Positions 31,640 through 42,384 of a DNA stretch of 64,000 bases are shown here, piece after piece (within the stretch, counting starts at the first letter, position 1; every line of letters begins with the position of its first letter). This stretch comes from Ailurus styani. Lineage: Eukaryota > Chordata > Mammalia > Carnivora > Ailuridae. The position numbers and the translations under genes were made by a program. The notes beneath the pieces were generated by a model that searched no databases, was not told where the DNA came from, and saw only the letters and a list, made by a program, of their open reading frames with translations. The stretch is from NCBI GenBank assembly GCA_002007465.1, contig LNAC01000108.1, forward strand, positions 2,398,411 to 2,462,410, given 5' to 3'.

Positions 31640-31790
31640 CCTTGAGCATTCATTTGTTTGTTCGTTCATTCATTCACCATTCCCTGTGGGCCAGGCCCTG
31701 TCATGGGCACTGAAAAATGGGATGCTCAGGCAATGATCCCTGCTCTCCCGAAGCCCCAAGGCCCACTGGGGTGTGGCTGGTAGAGGGATG
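31640..31790 (-). mobile_element. L2 LINE 3' end, reverse
   Basis: GTTCGTTCATTCATTCACC, CTGTGGGCCAGGCCCTGTC, ATGGGCACTGAAAAATGGG and CCTGCTCTCCCGAAGCC parallel the L2 terminus complement. Confidence 0.7.
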
Positions 31791-31924
31791 TTGAGTACTC
31801 TGGAAGCAGGGCTCTCTCCTGCCTCCCCACTTATCTCTAGAACTGCCTACTGGCCATTGGATGGGACATCCCACAGCCGTCTTGCCTTGACACATCCAAA
31901 ATGGAATTCCTCTCTTCCTCAGAC

Positions 31925-32635
31925 CTGTCCTGCTCAGTTTTGTCATCTCAGTGTATGACAACACCCTCCTTTGAGGCGCTCAGGACCAAGAGCTGGTGGC
32001 ATCATTGACCCCTCTCTTATACCTCACACACAGCCACCCTATGAGCTCTACCTTCAAAGTGCATCCAGAACCCGACCACTTCTCACCACCTCCATGGTCA
32101 CCAGCCTGGCCCAGGTCAGATCCCTGCTGGGTGTCACCTTCACCTCCTTACCTGTCCCCTTTGCCTTGGCTCTTACATCACCTCGCCTCCCCTCCCTCGT
32201 TCCCCTCTGTCCAGGCACTTCCACTGCAGAGGACTTTGCACTGCCTGTTCCCTCTGCCTGGAAGGCTCCTCCCCCATCCCTAATGGTATCCCCACAGCTT
32301 ACCCTCTTGCCTCCTTCAGATCAATACTCAAATGTCACCTTCTCAACAGGCCATCCCTGGACTCTCTGGTTAAAACGGCAGCTGGCTCCATCCCCTTAGT
32401 CCTGATATCCTCTCCCCGCCCACAACACTCACTACCCCATCTACCACCCAAAAATGTCCTTTTCACACATTTATTATTGTCTGTTGCCCTGCCTGCCCTC
32501 CTCCCACCAAGAAGACAAGTGCCCCAAGGGCAAGGATCTTGGCTCCTCCTGCTCACTGTGTTCTCAGCACCTGGGACAGCGTCTGGCACAGAGCGCGCCC
32601 TCAGCAAGTGCGTCTGAGTGAATGAATGCAGTTCT
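31925..32635 (+). mobile_element. L2 LINE, about 700 bp of the 3' part
   Basis: ATCATTGACCCCTCTCTTATA, GAGCTCTACCTTCAAAGTGC, CCGACCACTTCTCACCACC, TTGCACTGCCTGTTCCCTCTG, ACTCAAATGTCACCTTCTC, TTTATTATTGTCTGTTGCC and GAGTGAATGAATGCA follow L2 from its ORF2 end to the terminus. The ORF at 31971-32399 is this element translated. Confidence 0.95.
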
Positions 32636-33320
32636 AGAAGAGGAGGCAGTGATGTGACTGGGGAAGGGATGCGGGGGAGGGGTACTCTGACTTTGGGTCC
32701 TGTAGATCTTTGACAAGAAGTGCCCCCCGACACAGACCACAAAGGTGCAGTGAGGGAGGTCAGGAAGCAGCCGATAGCAGGAGGAGGATAAGGACCAACG
32801 TCAGACGTGGGGACAGCCATTCCTCCACCCGCTCTTTGCTGAATTCCAGTAGCCCCCCCTGCATTGTGGTCTGGGGGTGCAGTGTGGGCCCCTCATCTTA
32901 GGGGTCCCCTCTTCCCACGGTTCTGCTTTCAGAACATCCTTTCAAGGCTGAGCTCAGAGAGATGCCCAGAGGAAGTTAAGGGGTCATGGTAGGAGGGAGG
33001 GGACAGTAGAAAAGGGGTAGATGGGACCTGGACACATCCTGAGGACACTGGGAGAGCTGGACCAAGGTCTCAAAAGGGACCTCCATGGGAGTTCCATGCT
33101 GTTTTCATCCCTCAGGACACAGAATTCTATTAGCCATAAACTGTTGTTCAGGACACACTGTTTCATGATGACCCCGTTTTAGTGATTCTTAAAACATTTT
33201 TTGGCTTAGGAATGTAACAAACAACCAGGAACCTACCATTCAAAGCACACATTAGAATTTGTCTGTGTGCTTTTCCTTAATCCTACCGTCCAGCCGTCCC
33301 CCTCCGGTGCTTACTTGAGT
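32636..33320. other. Non-coding, no feature recognised
   Basis: GC-rich then mixed composition. Nothing supported. Confidence 0.35.
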
Positions 33321-33324
33321 GGGC

Positions 33325-33434
33325 TTCCCTCCCCTTTCCTCGCTCTCCCTCCTCTCCTCCCTTCCTGTCCTTCCCTCTTGTCTTTCTGTACCTTCTCTCT
33401 GTCTCTCTCTCCCTCTCTCCTCCCTTCTTTCTGC
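33325..33434. repeat. Pyrimidine-rich low complexity
   Basis: CTTCCCTCCCCTTTCC through CTCTCTCTCCCTCTCTCC, nearly all C/T with a few G. Confidence 0.9.
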
Positions 33435-33479
33435 AGCTTGAACACAGGAGGCGTGCCTAGACCGTGATCATTTCGTCTG

Positions 33480-34130
33480 CCATCTTTCTGCCCTTCATCC
33501 ATGGGGCTTCGCACGCTACGCGGTGTGCGGGACCCTGTGTTTACATCCGGTCAGCGAGATTCACCCAGGTTGCTGGTACAGCCACAGCTCGCTCATTGCC
33601 CGCGGCTCCCTCTCATCTACCATGTGAGTTTTGTCACGGTTTCTTTCTCTTTTTTTTGAAGATTTTATTTATTTATTTGGCAGAGAGAGAGAGAGAGAGA
33701 GAGAGAGATCACAAGTAGGCAGAGAGGCAGGCAGAGAGAGGAGGAAGCAGGCTCCCTCAAGAGCAGAGAGCCCGATGCGGGCCTCGATCCCAGGACCCTG
33801 AGATCATGACCCGAGCCGAAGGCAGAGGCTTTAACCCACTGAGCCACCCAGGCGCCCTTGCCACGGTTTCTTTAGCCATTCTTCCAGAATTGAACACCTG
33901 GGTTGCTTCCAGCTTTCATGGGCTTTCTGTTTATTTTTATGAACACTGCTGACCGAGCCCTCGTCAGTGGACCTCCCGGTGCACGGGTGTGGGGGTTTCT
34001 GCTCACATAAACCTTCCGGGGGAACTGCTGGGGCAGAGGGGGTTTGGAGCCTTTGATTTTAGGAGACAACGTCCAGTTGTGTTCCCAGTCATGTGCCGAT
34101 GTGTGCTTCTGGTGTTCAAAACTGCGTTAT
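33480..34130 (-). mobile_element. Old L1M fragment, reverse, split by a CAN SINE
   Basis: TTCATCCATGGGGCTTCGC left of the SINE; CCTGGGTTGCTTCCAGC, TTTATTTTTATGAACACTGC and GGGGGAACTGCTGGGGC right of it match the complement of old L1 3' regions. High divergence and raised CpG. Confidence 0.6.
33631..33873 (-). mobile_element. CAN SINE, mustelid-type, reverse, with 16-bp duplication
   Basis: TTGTCACGGTTTCTTT (33631-33646) and TTGCCACGGTTTCTTT (33858-33873) differ at one base. The SINE between them has TTTATTTATTTATTTGGC, (GA)n at about 33684-33708, ATCATGACCCGAGCCGAAGG and CCCACTGAGCCACCCAGGC. Confidence 0.95.
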
Positions 34131-34900
34131 GGCATTGCTGGGCTTCTTGGTTTTTACCAGTGGAATGGAAATAGGTGGGAGCAGTCTTCCCCAAATTCTT
34201 CGCCGTTCCTTCCACCTTCTCCGTTCTGCCACTGACCTGGGGTGGAGTCCCAGTTTATTTTTCTAATATCTAAACAAATACTGCAAAACTCAGCCCTCAA
34301 AACTTGACCCCCAAATGGACCAGGGCCCCCAGAACTCAAGTGCAGGTTGGGTTGGGAAGCTGCCTCCCCTTCTGGCCCCAAAGGCCTTCCCTCCTCTCCT
34401 CCCATCCCGTAGCCCTGAGCAGGCCTTCCCCCAAGGACCTTCACACCCCTCGATCCAAACAAATACTGTCAGGAAAATATGCTAAATCCTACTGGGCCCA
34501 TCTAAACAGCATCACTTGGGGAAGGATCTATTTTGCTCTGTGGTTTGGATTTTGCTACATCTTTCCCGTCATCTGCCCAGTGGTCCTCAGCCCCTTCTGC
34601 TCACTTTGTCACTGAATTCCTGACCTGGCCTGACCAGGCCTGGCTGAGGGGGGATGGGGGAAGGAGGTGAGGAACCCCATCGATGCCAGGGGTGTGCTCA
34701 GTGTGCCTAATGTCCCCGCCCTGCTTCCCAGCCAACCTCTCGGGATGCTTCCGCCCCTGCCTCTGCCCTCCCTTCCCTCTGGCCACTTGCTGGGCCACCC
34801 CGAGCACTGTGGAACAGCCCAGCTGGAAGCAGGTCCCCCCACTCCCAGAAAGACAGCACTCTCCCTGGACACTGCCCCGGCCCCCCGCCCCAAAGGCTTG
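34131..34900. other. Non-coding, no feature recognised
   Basis: GC-rich from 34600, with overlapping domain-free ORFs on both strands. Confidence 0.35.
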
Positions 34901-35280
34901 CGAGCCCTGCCTCCACTTCCTGCCACCGCCTGAGGAAGCCTTTTGTCCCACTGGTCCTTTTGCTTTTATTTCCCCCAGTCCTCTTGTCTTGAAGGCCCCT
35001 TAGTCAGGCTGCTAGAGACATCTCCAAGTCCACTTCCTACTTCCACCTTTGCTTCTCTCCTGGTCCCCACCTCCCCATCAAGCCAAGGATTCTTCCTCCA
35101 AACTCTCTGGATCACGAGGAAGTTAGAGTCCGCAAATGAGGGGCTCAAGTTCATTGTTCATGTTCGGGTCTCTGCTCTTTGCGCAGACATTGAATTCCAG
35201 CCTCATTGCTCTCGTGAACTCCTACAAATGCTGAGAACTGGAGCGTTAGCAGGTGCCAAGGAAATGTTTGGTGAATGAAC
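34901..35280 (+). mobile_element. Possible decayed L2 3' end
   Basis: The pyrimidine-rich text and the closing GTTAGCAGGTGCCAAGGAAATG with GTTTGGTGAATGAAC loosely fit an L2 terminus. Weak. Confidence 0.35.
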
Positions 35281-36755
35281 CACTTTCTTTCCCTTTCCTG
35301 ACAACGAGTCGTTCTTAAGGAGCTTTTCCCAAACTTCTCCCTGTGTTACGGCTACATCCTGCACTCTCCTCTCTGATCAACCAAGATCAGAGCCTCCAGC
35401 TGTCTTCCTCCTTGGTTCATGTTTCTCACTCTCCCTTCTCGGAGAGTTCTCTCCAAGCCAGGGGAGGCCTGATGCTCTGTGGTTGTGAGCATGACTTCAC
35501 TGTTTAAGTAGGGATGGGCACCCCTTGGCTGACCTGTCTTCCTCCTGCCCCATATCGCTCTGCCTCTAATCCAGCCCGATGGCTCAGTCTAATGTCATGG
35601 ATGTGCTGAATGGCTGAGGCAGGTGAACTCTCCTCAGCCTCCCCAGGGGCAGGCGTCATGAGCATGTTGAGAACCTCCTACTCACTGTGTGGGCCCCCCA
35701 GGGAGGAAGGTGGCAGTAGTGGGGCTGGAACAGAGGTGACTGCACAGCTCAGAGCTGCCTCAATGGAGCCCCAGCCCATCTGGGCCAGGCGGCAGGTGGG
35801 GGCCTGTCCCCAGTAGGCTGCCCTCTCCCGGATCTGCAGGCCCCCGGCATAGCTCCTCCTTGCCCCCGATGCACCCCATTACCTGCAGACTCAGCATGGC
35901 CAGTCTCCCTGCAGATCCTTGGGCATTGCCAGGCTACTCGGGTCCTCCTCCTGACAGTGCATCCAGGCCTGGGCAGGTGCCCTCGGGAAGTCCCTCTTGG
36001 TCCCCACCCCCACTTCACTCCTACCCCCCAGGCCACAGAGCTTCTACAGACCAGTGATTCCTATGGTTGCACTAATGGACCTTTGGCTGCCCAGTGTCCC
36101 CAAGGCCTGCAGGCTGGTGCTGGAACTGCGTCCCACCCCCATCCACCGTGGCTGTGAGGGCCTGCGCCTAGGTCCAGCCCATCAGCGGAGATAGGTTTTC
36201 ATGGTGTCTGCTGTGTCATCTCGGTCTAGAACTGCTGGCCTCTCCCTCCTGGCACCCAGCATGGCTCCTTTCCTTTGGTTTCCTCCAACGTCCACCAACA
36301 TGCAGCATTTGTGTGCAGCTGACTTTACTGAGGCCTGGAAGGTGGGGCTGGAGAGGTTTGCATGGTGGCCAGCAACGGGTGCAAACCAGAAGTCCACTCC
36401 GAGAGCATCAGAGAGACTGGCGTTCCTCCCGGGAGCCCTGGCAGCCCACAGTGTCGTGAGGTCCTCCTCCCCACCCCCTTCCTGGCTCCTGCCTTTCCTC
36501 CTTCCTAGCTGCTCTGGAAACTCCAAATTCTTCCACTCGGTTTTGTAGAGCAATTCATCTCTTTTCCTCTTCCTCTTTTCTTTCTGGCTCATTCTGACCA
36601 TGCCTTGAGTTGGGGAGAATGGCAGTAAACTTCGCCTTTCACGCCCCAAACATCGCCTTCAACTCCCCAAGCATAACTGCTAAACAAAAGCAGTTGTTAA
36701 AGAAATTCCGCATCTGGTTTTTAAAAAATCATTTGCTCTCTTTTTAAAACCTATA
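35281..36755. other. Non-coding, no feature recognised
   Basis: An 8-bp perfect inverted repeat (CTCTGATC / GATCAGAG, 6-base loop) lies at 35371-35392. ORFs to 155 codons lack domains. 36660-36760 is AT-rich. Confidence 0.35.
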
Positions 36756-36759
36756 CGCC

Positions 36760-37345
36760 CCGACATTTTCAGTGTGCTCATCATCCACTGGCATCAGACG
36801 AGCTCTTAAGGATCCCTGAGGATGTGGGCATGGCTGGGACATGGTCCCTGTCCTTACAGGGTCCCCCGTGGGGCAGGGGGACGTGATGACCAGTTACAAC
36901 AAAGGGGCAGGGGGGTTGGCCTGGATCACAGAGGAGGAAACATCCAGTGCTGCATGGGTTGATGGGGGCAGGTTCCCTGCAGGACCACAGCTCAGGGGGC
37001 ATCTCGGTAAGTCAGAAGAAATTTGTTGAGGGAACATGTAAGGAAAGGGCATTCCAAGGGCACAGGCAAAGGTGCGGTGCCAAGAAAGACCAGAGTGTGT
37101 TTGCAGCCCTTCAGGTTGTTTGGTGTAACTGGACTGGAGTGGGAGGAAGGGGTGGGGGAGGCTAGTGTTGAGATTGGGGAGGCCAGTAAGAGGGGTCGGG
37201 TCATAGAAGGGCCTCGAAGGTCCAGCAAAGTAACCTGGTGTCCCTTACCCAATTTGTCCTACAGTCTTCTTAGTGAGGTGGGAGCCAAGGTATCACATGA
37301 AGAAATCCGTTTTACAGGGGGCAAAACCAAGGCTAGGAAGCATAA
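36760..37345 (-). mobile_element. L2 LINE 3' part, reverse
   Basis: GGTCCCTGTCCTTACAGGG, AAGGAAAGGGCATTCCAAGG, GCACAGGCAAAGGTGCGG and GGGTCATAGAAGGGCCTCG follow the L2 complement. Confidence 0.75.
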
Positions 37346-38100
37346 GTGACTCTCTGTCTGGGCTGCTCAGCTGATTCTTTGCTCCTGCTGCAGCTCCCAG
37401 ATAGGCCTCACTTGATTTTGTTAAGGTTTATTTTAAACATGGGCCACTTCTTTGACCTTGAGTATTGAACTTCGCTCTCTCTTGGCCCCCTCAGCTGGGC
37501 CTCATGTCCCCAGAGAGCACGGTCCCCACATCCTGCCCTGTTCACACCCAACAGTGGAACGGGACATCCGAACACTCAAGAAACACCTCCCCAACTGGAA
37601 AAAGAAAGCTTCCGGTCCCCAGGGAATGTTAGTTGACCTTGGTGGCCAACAGGGCACTTGGCTAATCTACACAGAAAGGCCAAGGAAAATGGATTAAGGA
37701 GCAAAGTCCCCTCTGGAACACGGGAGCAACCTCTGCCTGAGGAAAGGCTTACCGACATCCACACTCTGAGACCCGGATCTCCTTCCCTCGTCCTTACCCT
37801 CCAGAATCCTTCCAAAGCTGTGCAGAGGGTCCACTGATGATGCCCCCAAATGTTCACAGAATCAAATGAGGGATCAGCTACTTAATGGCCATTGACTAAT
37901 GATCTAGGGCCTGGGAATCCCCGTGAGTTCCAATGCTCTGGAGCATGTGCTCTTTCCTGGAATGTATCGTGTGTGCCTGTGTGTGCAATGTCACATGGGG
38001 GGATGATTGTGGGCAGACCCGTGTATGTGCTCAGTACCTCTAGTTGCATGCTCCTGTCCATCGTGTGTGTCTCTAAAGGGGCCAGACCGACTCCGTATGC
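37346..38100. other. Non-coding, no feature recognised
   Basis: Mixed composition. Loose TG-rich text begins near 37970 ahead of the minisatellite. Confidence 0.35.
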
Positions 38101-38144
38101 TGCTGCGTACTGCTCCGTGTGTATACATAGGTGTGTGTGTGTGC

Positions 38145-38320
38145 GTGCTCACAGGTGCGTGCAAGTGTGTGCTCATAGGTACGTGCATGCACGTGCTCAT
38201 AGGTGCATGTGTGTGCTCATAGGTGTGTGCATACATGTGCTCATGGGTACATGCACGTGTGTGCTCATAGGTGTGTGTGTGCATGTGCTCACAGGTGCGT
38301 TCATACGGGTGCTCATCCCC
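38145..38320. repeat. 24-bp minisatellite, 7 units plus a partial
   Basis: Units begin GTGCTCAYAGGTRCGTGCAT. Starts are at 38145, 38169, 38193, 38213, 38237, 38261 and 38285, and a partial at 38309; the third unit is 20 bp, the rest 24. The plus-strand 190-codon ORF (37892-38464) repeats Cys/Val/His/Ile-rich text because the period is a multiple of three. Not a gene. Confidence 0.95.
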
Positions 38321-38499
38321 ATAGATATATGTGCCCCGGGCTTGGTGTGTGTCCCATGCACCTGTCTATGTGTGTGTGGTACATGTGCTTGGTGCACACG
38401 CTCATCTGTGTGTAGATTTCTATGTACATACGTATATGTGTTTGTACGGTCTGTGTTCATATGAACGCTGACTCCGTATTTTGACTCCTTGGATGTATG

Positions 38500-38790
38500 G
38501 AACTCTTTCCTTCCTCCAGGCCTCTCTGCTTGTGTGCTCCCATGCCTGAAACACTTCCTCTGCTACTTACCTCCTCATCCAACTTAAAGAACATAGTCCC
38601 TGCTATTTTTTCTCACAACGTTCTATTATTTTCCTTCGAGGCACTTAGGCACATTTGTTACCATACATTTATTCTTGCGTTAACTTGTCTATTCTTTGTT
38701 TCCGTGAGGGTATGGAGTGTTTCTTTAAAACCCTGCTAGTCCCTGTACTTTGAATAGTGTCTGGTATATGCAGGTTTTTTGGAAGAATTG
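38500..38790 (+). mobile_element. L2 LINE 3' end
   Basis: TGCTCCCATGCCTGAAACAC, TTCGAGGCACTTAGGCAC, TATTCTTGCGTTAACTTGTC and GTGAGGGTATGGAGTG, then GAATAGTGTCTGGTATATGC. Confidence 0.75.
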
Positions 38791-38808
38791 TGACTGCATG
38801 ATTCTATG

Positions 38809-38810
<2 letters not shown>

Positions 38811-38849
<39 letters not shown>
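38811..38849. repeat. (GT)n microsatellite
   Basis: About 18 uninterrupted GT dinucleotides directly after the L2 end; likely polymorphic. Confidence 0.97.
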
Positions 38850-38850
<1 letters not shown>

Positions 38851-39635
38851 TTGCCATGTACCTCTAAATAGGGGAGCCAGCCTTTTTGGATGCCCACGCC
38901 TGTCTATGTGCACAAGTCTGTGCAGCTGGTAGAGGCCCATACATGTATGTACGTGTGTCTATGTGTATGAGAGATGGCAAGAGTTTTATTTCTTCTGCTC
39001 ACCTAGTTGGGATCTCGCAGGGGCCCAACAGACTCCAGGGAAGGAATGTCGAGGTCCCCAGAATGGTCTGGGCACGGGACACTGGCTTGAAGACAAACAG
39101 AGCAAAATCCCCCCGAGGGCTGCCCTGACTGCCTGCAGGTCCGATCAGACACCCCCCGTGGACCCCAGAGAAAGGTCTGGGCTCACAGGTGAGGAGCTGA
39201 TGCCACCGGGATTTTCTCACAAATGCTGGTTCAGCATCTTTACTGAGACCTCCTCTGGGCCGTGCCTGAGCTGAGTGAGAGGGATTGGGGCCCCCGTGAG
39301 ATGCTCCCCAGACCCACACCAAGGACTCGCCTCCTCCCCTCTGCACTGCTGAGTTCCCCCGTGGCTACTAGTTCCCCTCCCCCACTCCCCACCGCCCCCC
39401 CAGTTCCGGTTCTGTCCTGTCCACCCCTGTAAGGAGCGCCTGGAGGTGCTTGATGAAGGCCAGCTAAATAATCAAATGAATCAAGGGCTGCCCCCATCCC
39501 TCCCCTTCTGCACGGAGAAAGAACACCCGTCCTGCGTCTCTAGCCTTGAAGCTTATAGAGCTCCGCATCGCCCACTCTCCCGGGGCTCCCTCCCCAGTGA
39601 GAGGCCATCACGAGTGTCTTTCATCACTTACGAAA
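38850..39635. other. Non-coding, no feature recognised
   Basis: GC-rich; overlapping ORFs to 115 codons without domains. Confidence 0.35.
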
Positions 39636-39860
39636 GTGGAGAGAGTACACAAACAAAACAGAACAAAACCAGGGAGGAGAGGGAGCTAATAGAACAATAT
39701 ACTGCAGCAGAGAATGCTAGAAAAGTAAACACAGTCAGAAGGCGGCAGAGACACTAAAGTCTGCCAATAAAACAAACGTACTTGGGGAGCACTGCTTAAA
39801 AGTTTAAAGAAACTGCTAACAGCCCAGCCCAAGTGCCAGCCAAATCCTTCTACTGAAATG
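39636..39860. promoter_or_regulatory. Candidate conserved non-coding element
   Basis: A-rich single-copy block with GAGAGTACACAAACAAAACAG, GAGCTAATAGAACAATATACTG, GTCTGCCAATAAAACAAACG and GCTTAAAAGTTTAAAG. Forkhead- (AACAAACG) and SOX-like (AACAATA) words. Inference only. Confidence 0.35.
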
Positions 39861-40104
39861 GCTGTAGAGCCCTGCCCAGCCCGTGTCTGGTCTCGGGAGG
39901 CTGCCCCGGCCCACCTGCTTCACGGAGCGCAGTTTCCTCCCTGGCAAAAATGCAGAGCAGGAGCCCCCACAGGCCGGCATGCAGAGGAAATGACAGGCCC
40001 CCGGGCGGGCATTAGGTGCTCGGTTCACACCAGTCTCTTCCACAGTTTCCCACGTGTGTTCTTGTGGTTGGGATTTAGCCGACCCAAGTTAATACTCTGA
40101 GCTC

Positions 40105-40295
40105 ACACTTATCCATGCACTGATTATCTTCCCGTGTGCCAGACGCCGGCCTGTGTGCTCTGGGCACGTGACCTCATTTCATCTACGGAACAAATCTGTC
40201 CTTATTCCCATTTCATAGATGAGGAAATGGAGCCTTAGAAGTAGCCTCAGCTTAAGGTCGCACAAGCCAGGAAACGGCAGAAGCTGGTTGTGGAG
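40105..40295 (-). repeat. MIR SINE, reverse
   Basis: CTTCCCGTGTGCCAGACGCC, CATAGATGAGGAAATGGAGC and GGTCGCACAAGCCAGGAAAC. Confidence 0.85.
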
Positions 40296-40620
40296 GGACC
40301 TTTGCCGGAGCCTGAGTCTCTCACCCGGTGACAATGAACTTCTCACAGCCAATGTCCTTAGCAGTGCCACTTTCTCTGATTCCTGTTCTGTAAAACAAAA
40401 GGATTAGATTAGACTAGGGGTTTTCAGAATTGCTTCGCAGCTGAATGCTTTTATTCAGACAGAACCCTGATGTGTGAAATAAATCCAAAGCAAACTGCCC
40501 TGATTGATAAACCACAGAGCCTAGAGCCTCTCCCCAACCCCCCTTGTTCTCAGGGGGCACCCCTGGAATACCCCTAGAGACACCTCTAGGACCTCAGAGG
40601 ACAGACATTTAAGAATGCTA
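40296..40620. other. Non-coding, unrecognised AT-richer block
   Basis: CTAGGGGTTTTCAGAATTGC (40417 on) looks loosely like a hAT terminal region, but no partner terminus was found. Confidence 0.3.
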
Positions 40621-40622
40621 TT

Positions 40623-40806
40623 GGGGCGCCCGGGTGGCTCGGTCAGGTGAGCATCTGACTCTTAATGTCAGCTCAGGTCCCGATCTCGGGGTCATGAGGT
40701 CGAGCCCAGCCCCTGGCTCAAGCGGGGAGTCTGCTTGAGATTCCCTCTCTCCCTTTCCCTGTGCCCCTCCCCCTGTCTCTTTCTAAAATAAAGAAATCTC
40801 TTTTTA
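40623..40806 (+). mobile_element. CAN SINE, older copy
   Basis: The head GGGGCGCCCGGGTGGCTCGG, then GAGCATCTGACTCTTAATG, GGGGTCATGAGGTCGAGCCC, a CT-rich tract and CTAAAATAAAGAAATC. No clear target-site duplication; more diverged than the three mustelid-type copies. Confidence 0.92.
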
Positions 40807-41109
40807 GAAATGATGGAACAGATGATCTTTGCAGGCCAGGTCCTGTCCTGGAGGGTGAGAAGCTTAGGAAAGGCGACTCTAGAAGCAGGAAAAAGAAAGG
40901 TGAGACCACCCTTCCCCTACCACTCCCATTTAAAAAAGTGGAAATCAACTTAAACACTTTAAGATCGCAGGAAAAAGCTAGCCTGGAGAGCCCTGGAAAG
41001 GCCCCATGGGCAGACGGAAGCTCCACGCCCAGGTCTGGGGGAGAGTGGGCCCGGAAGCCCAGCCCCCGCCCCCTGAGTTCCAGGGCTCACCCCCTCTCTC
41101 AGCGCTGGG

Positions 41110-41375
41110 AGCCCCTCGCCTGATTGGAGAGCCTTTGTCTGAAGTCCTGATTTATGCAGCTTCTTGCTGCAAACTATGCATTAAGTTGCCAGCGAAGATT
41201 CAAAATTGTAAAATAATTGTGGTGGCGAAATTATTCACAAATCCATCCAGGACCGGTGCTTTGGGAAGGCGGTCAGATTTACATTGAGCACATGGTGACA
41301 TAATTCAGGCTAAACAGATAAGCTTGTTCCGCTCCTGACAGAAGCAATTCCCAGGAGACTGCTCGGGAATGCCAG
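41110..41375. promoter_or_regulatory. Candidate conserved non-coding element
   Basis: A strong composition shift to AT-rich single-copy text: CTGATTTATGCAGCTTC, CTATGCATTAAGTTGCC, AAAATTGTAAAATAATTGTGG, CGAAATTATTCACAAATCC, CATAATTCAGGC and an AGATAAG GATA-type site at 41316-41322. No transposon signature. A leading enhancer candidate in the window. Inference only. Confidence 0.5.
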
Positions 41376-41905
41376 GCCAATTACACACCCGGCCCAGGGA
41401 CCGGAAGGCCCATCACCCTACTGAGGGTGACGCGCCGTGACAAGGGGGCACGTCACGCCCACAGGGAAGGGTCTGCATGATACCCGAGCAAACATCGGAG
41501 CCCAGGAGGTGTGGCATCCGTGTCTTGAGCCGGGAGGCCATCTGGGCAGGGATCGTGGTGCCCAGGAGGGGACTGGGAACTGGGGTCCAGCTCTGCAGCC
41601 AGCAGGTGGATCAGCTGGCCAGCACGTTAAGCAAATCACATCGGGTTTGCGGAGCAGGCGACAGCATCCTTCAAATGACAGAATGGGTTCTGGCCCTTTG
41701 GGGGGCCGCCTCTATCTGGACAGGATCGAGTTCCAGGTGGCAGGTGTGCCGTGATGGTTTTGTCGGCATCTCTCCCCCCAGCGCACTCGAATGCTTTTCT
41801 TCTTTTTTTTTTGCCAATGTAAGTTGCTTTCTATGGCGCTTTACCAAAGAGGCAGGTGTTTTTTTATATTCCCCACTACAGTTTTTTCACTCTTATCAAA
41901 TAAAG
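41376..41905. other. Non-coding, no feature recognised
   Basis: GC-rich to 41770, then a T-rich run at 41801-41812. ORFs of 105 and 152 codons lack domains. Confidence 0.35.
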
Positions 41906-41985
41906 CTGGTCATGATAATAGCTAACATTTGTTGAATGCTATGCTAAGAATTTTATAAACATTATTTCATTTTAACCCTCCAAAG

Positions 41986-42384
41986 CAGTGATTTTTCAAA
42001 CTTTAGCAGGAATCTAAATCACAGGGGTGGCTTTCTAAATCACAGACGCCTGCTCCTCAGCCCCGGAGTTTCTGATTCGGGAGGTCCAGGGTGCAGACCG
42101 AGAATGTGCACTTCTTTTCTTTTAAGATTTTATTTATTTGTCAGAGAGAGAGAGAGAGAGAGAGAGAGCACAAGCAGGCAGAGGGAAAAGCAGGCTCCCT
42201 GCTGAGTCTGAGCAAGGAGTCCGATGTGGGACTCGATTCCAGGACCCTGGGGTCATGACCTGAGCTGAAGGCAGACACGTAACAGGCTGAACCACCCAGG
42301 CATCCTGAGAATGTGCATTTCTAACCAGTTCCCAGGTGATATCGACGATCCTGCTGGTCTGAGGACTCCTTTTTGAGAATACTA
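41986..42384 (+). mobile_element. MER5A hAT transposon relic with 8-bp target-site duplication
   Basis: The 5' terminus CAGTGATTTTTCAAACTTTAGC, then GAGTTTCTGATTCGGGAGG, CATTTCTAACCAGTTCCCAGG, and the 3' terminus TTTTTGAGAATACTA. Flanks CTCCAAAG (41978-41985) and ATCTAAAG (42385-42392) are a diverged 8-bp duplication, as hAT elements make. Interrupted by a CAN SINE. Confidence 0.88.
42100..42317 (-). mobile_element. CAN SINE, reverse, inside MER5A, with 11-bp duplication
   Basis: GAGAATGTGCA is present at 42100-42110 and 42307-42317. Between lie TTTTAAGATTTTATTTATTTG, a (GA)n run, ATTCCAGGACCCTGGGGTC and GAACCACCCAGGCATCC. The head is diverged, so this copy is older than the mustelid-type ones. 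Confidence 0.92.

Noticed and set aside
31971..32399. 142-codon ORF as a gene
   Set aside because: Lies wholly in L2 LINE 3' sequence.
35371..35392. 8-bp inverted repeat as a terminator or operator
   Set aside because: Short hairpins of this size are frequent by chance in mammalian DNA and have no such role.
38145..38320. CRISPR-like array
   Set aside because: Units are contiguous with no spacers, and the sequence is from a mammal.
37892..38464. 190-codon Cys/Val/His repeat ORF as a keratin-associated or cysteine-rich protein
   Set aside because: The reading frame is open only because a 24-bp minisatellite lacks stops. Cysteine spacing mirrors the repeat period, not a known family.
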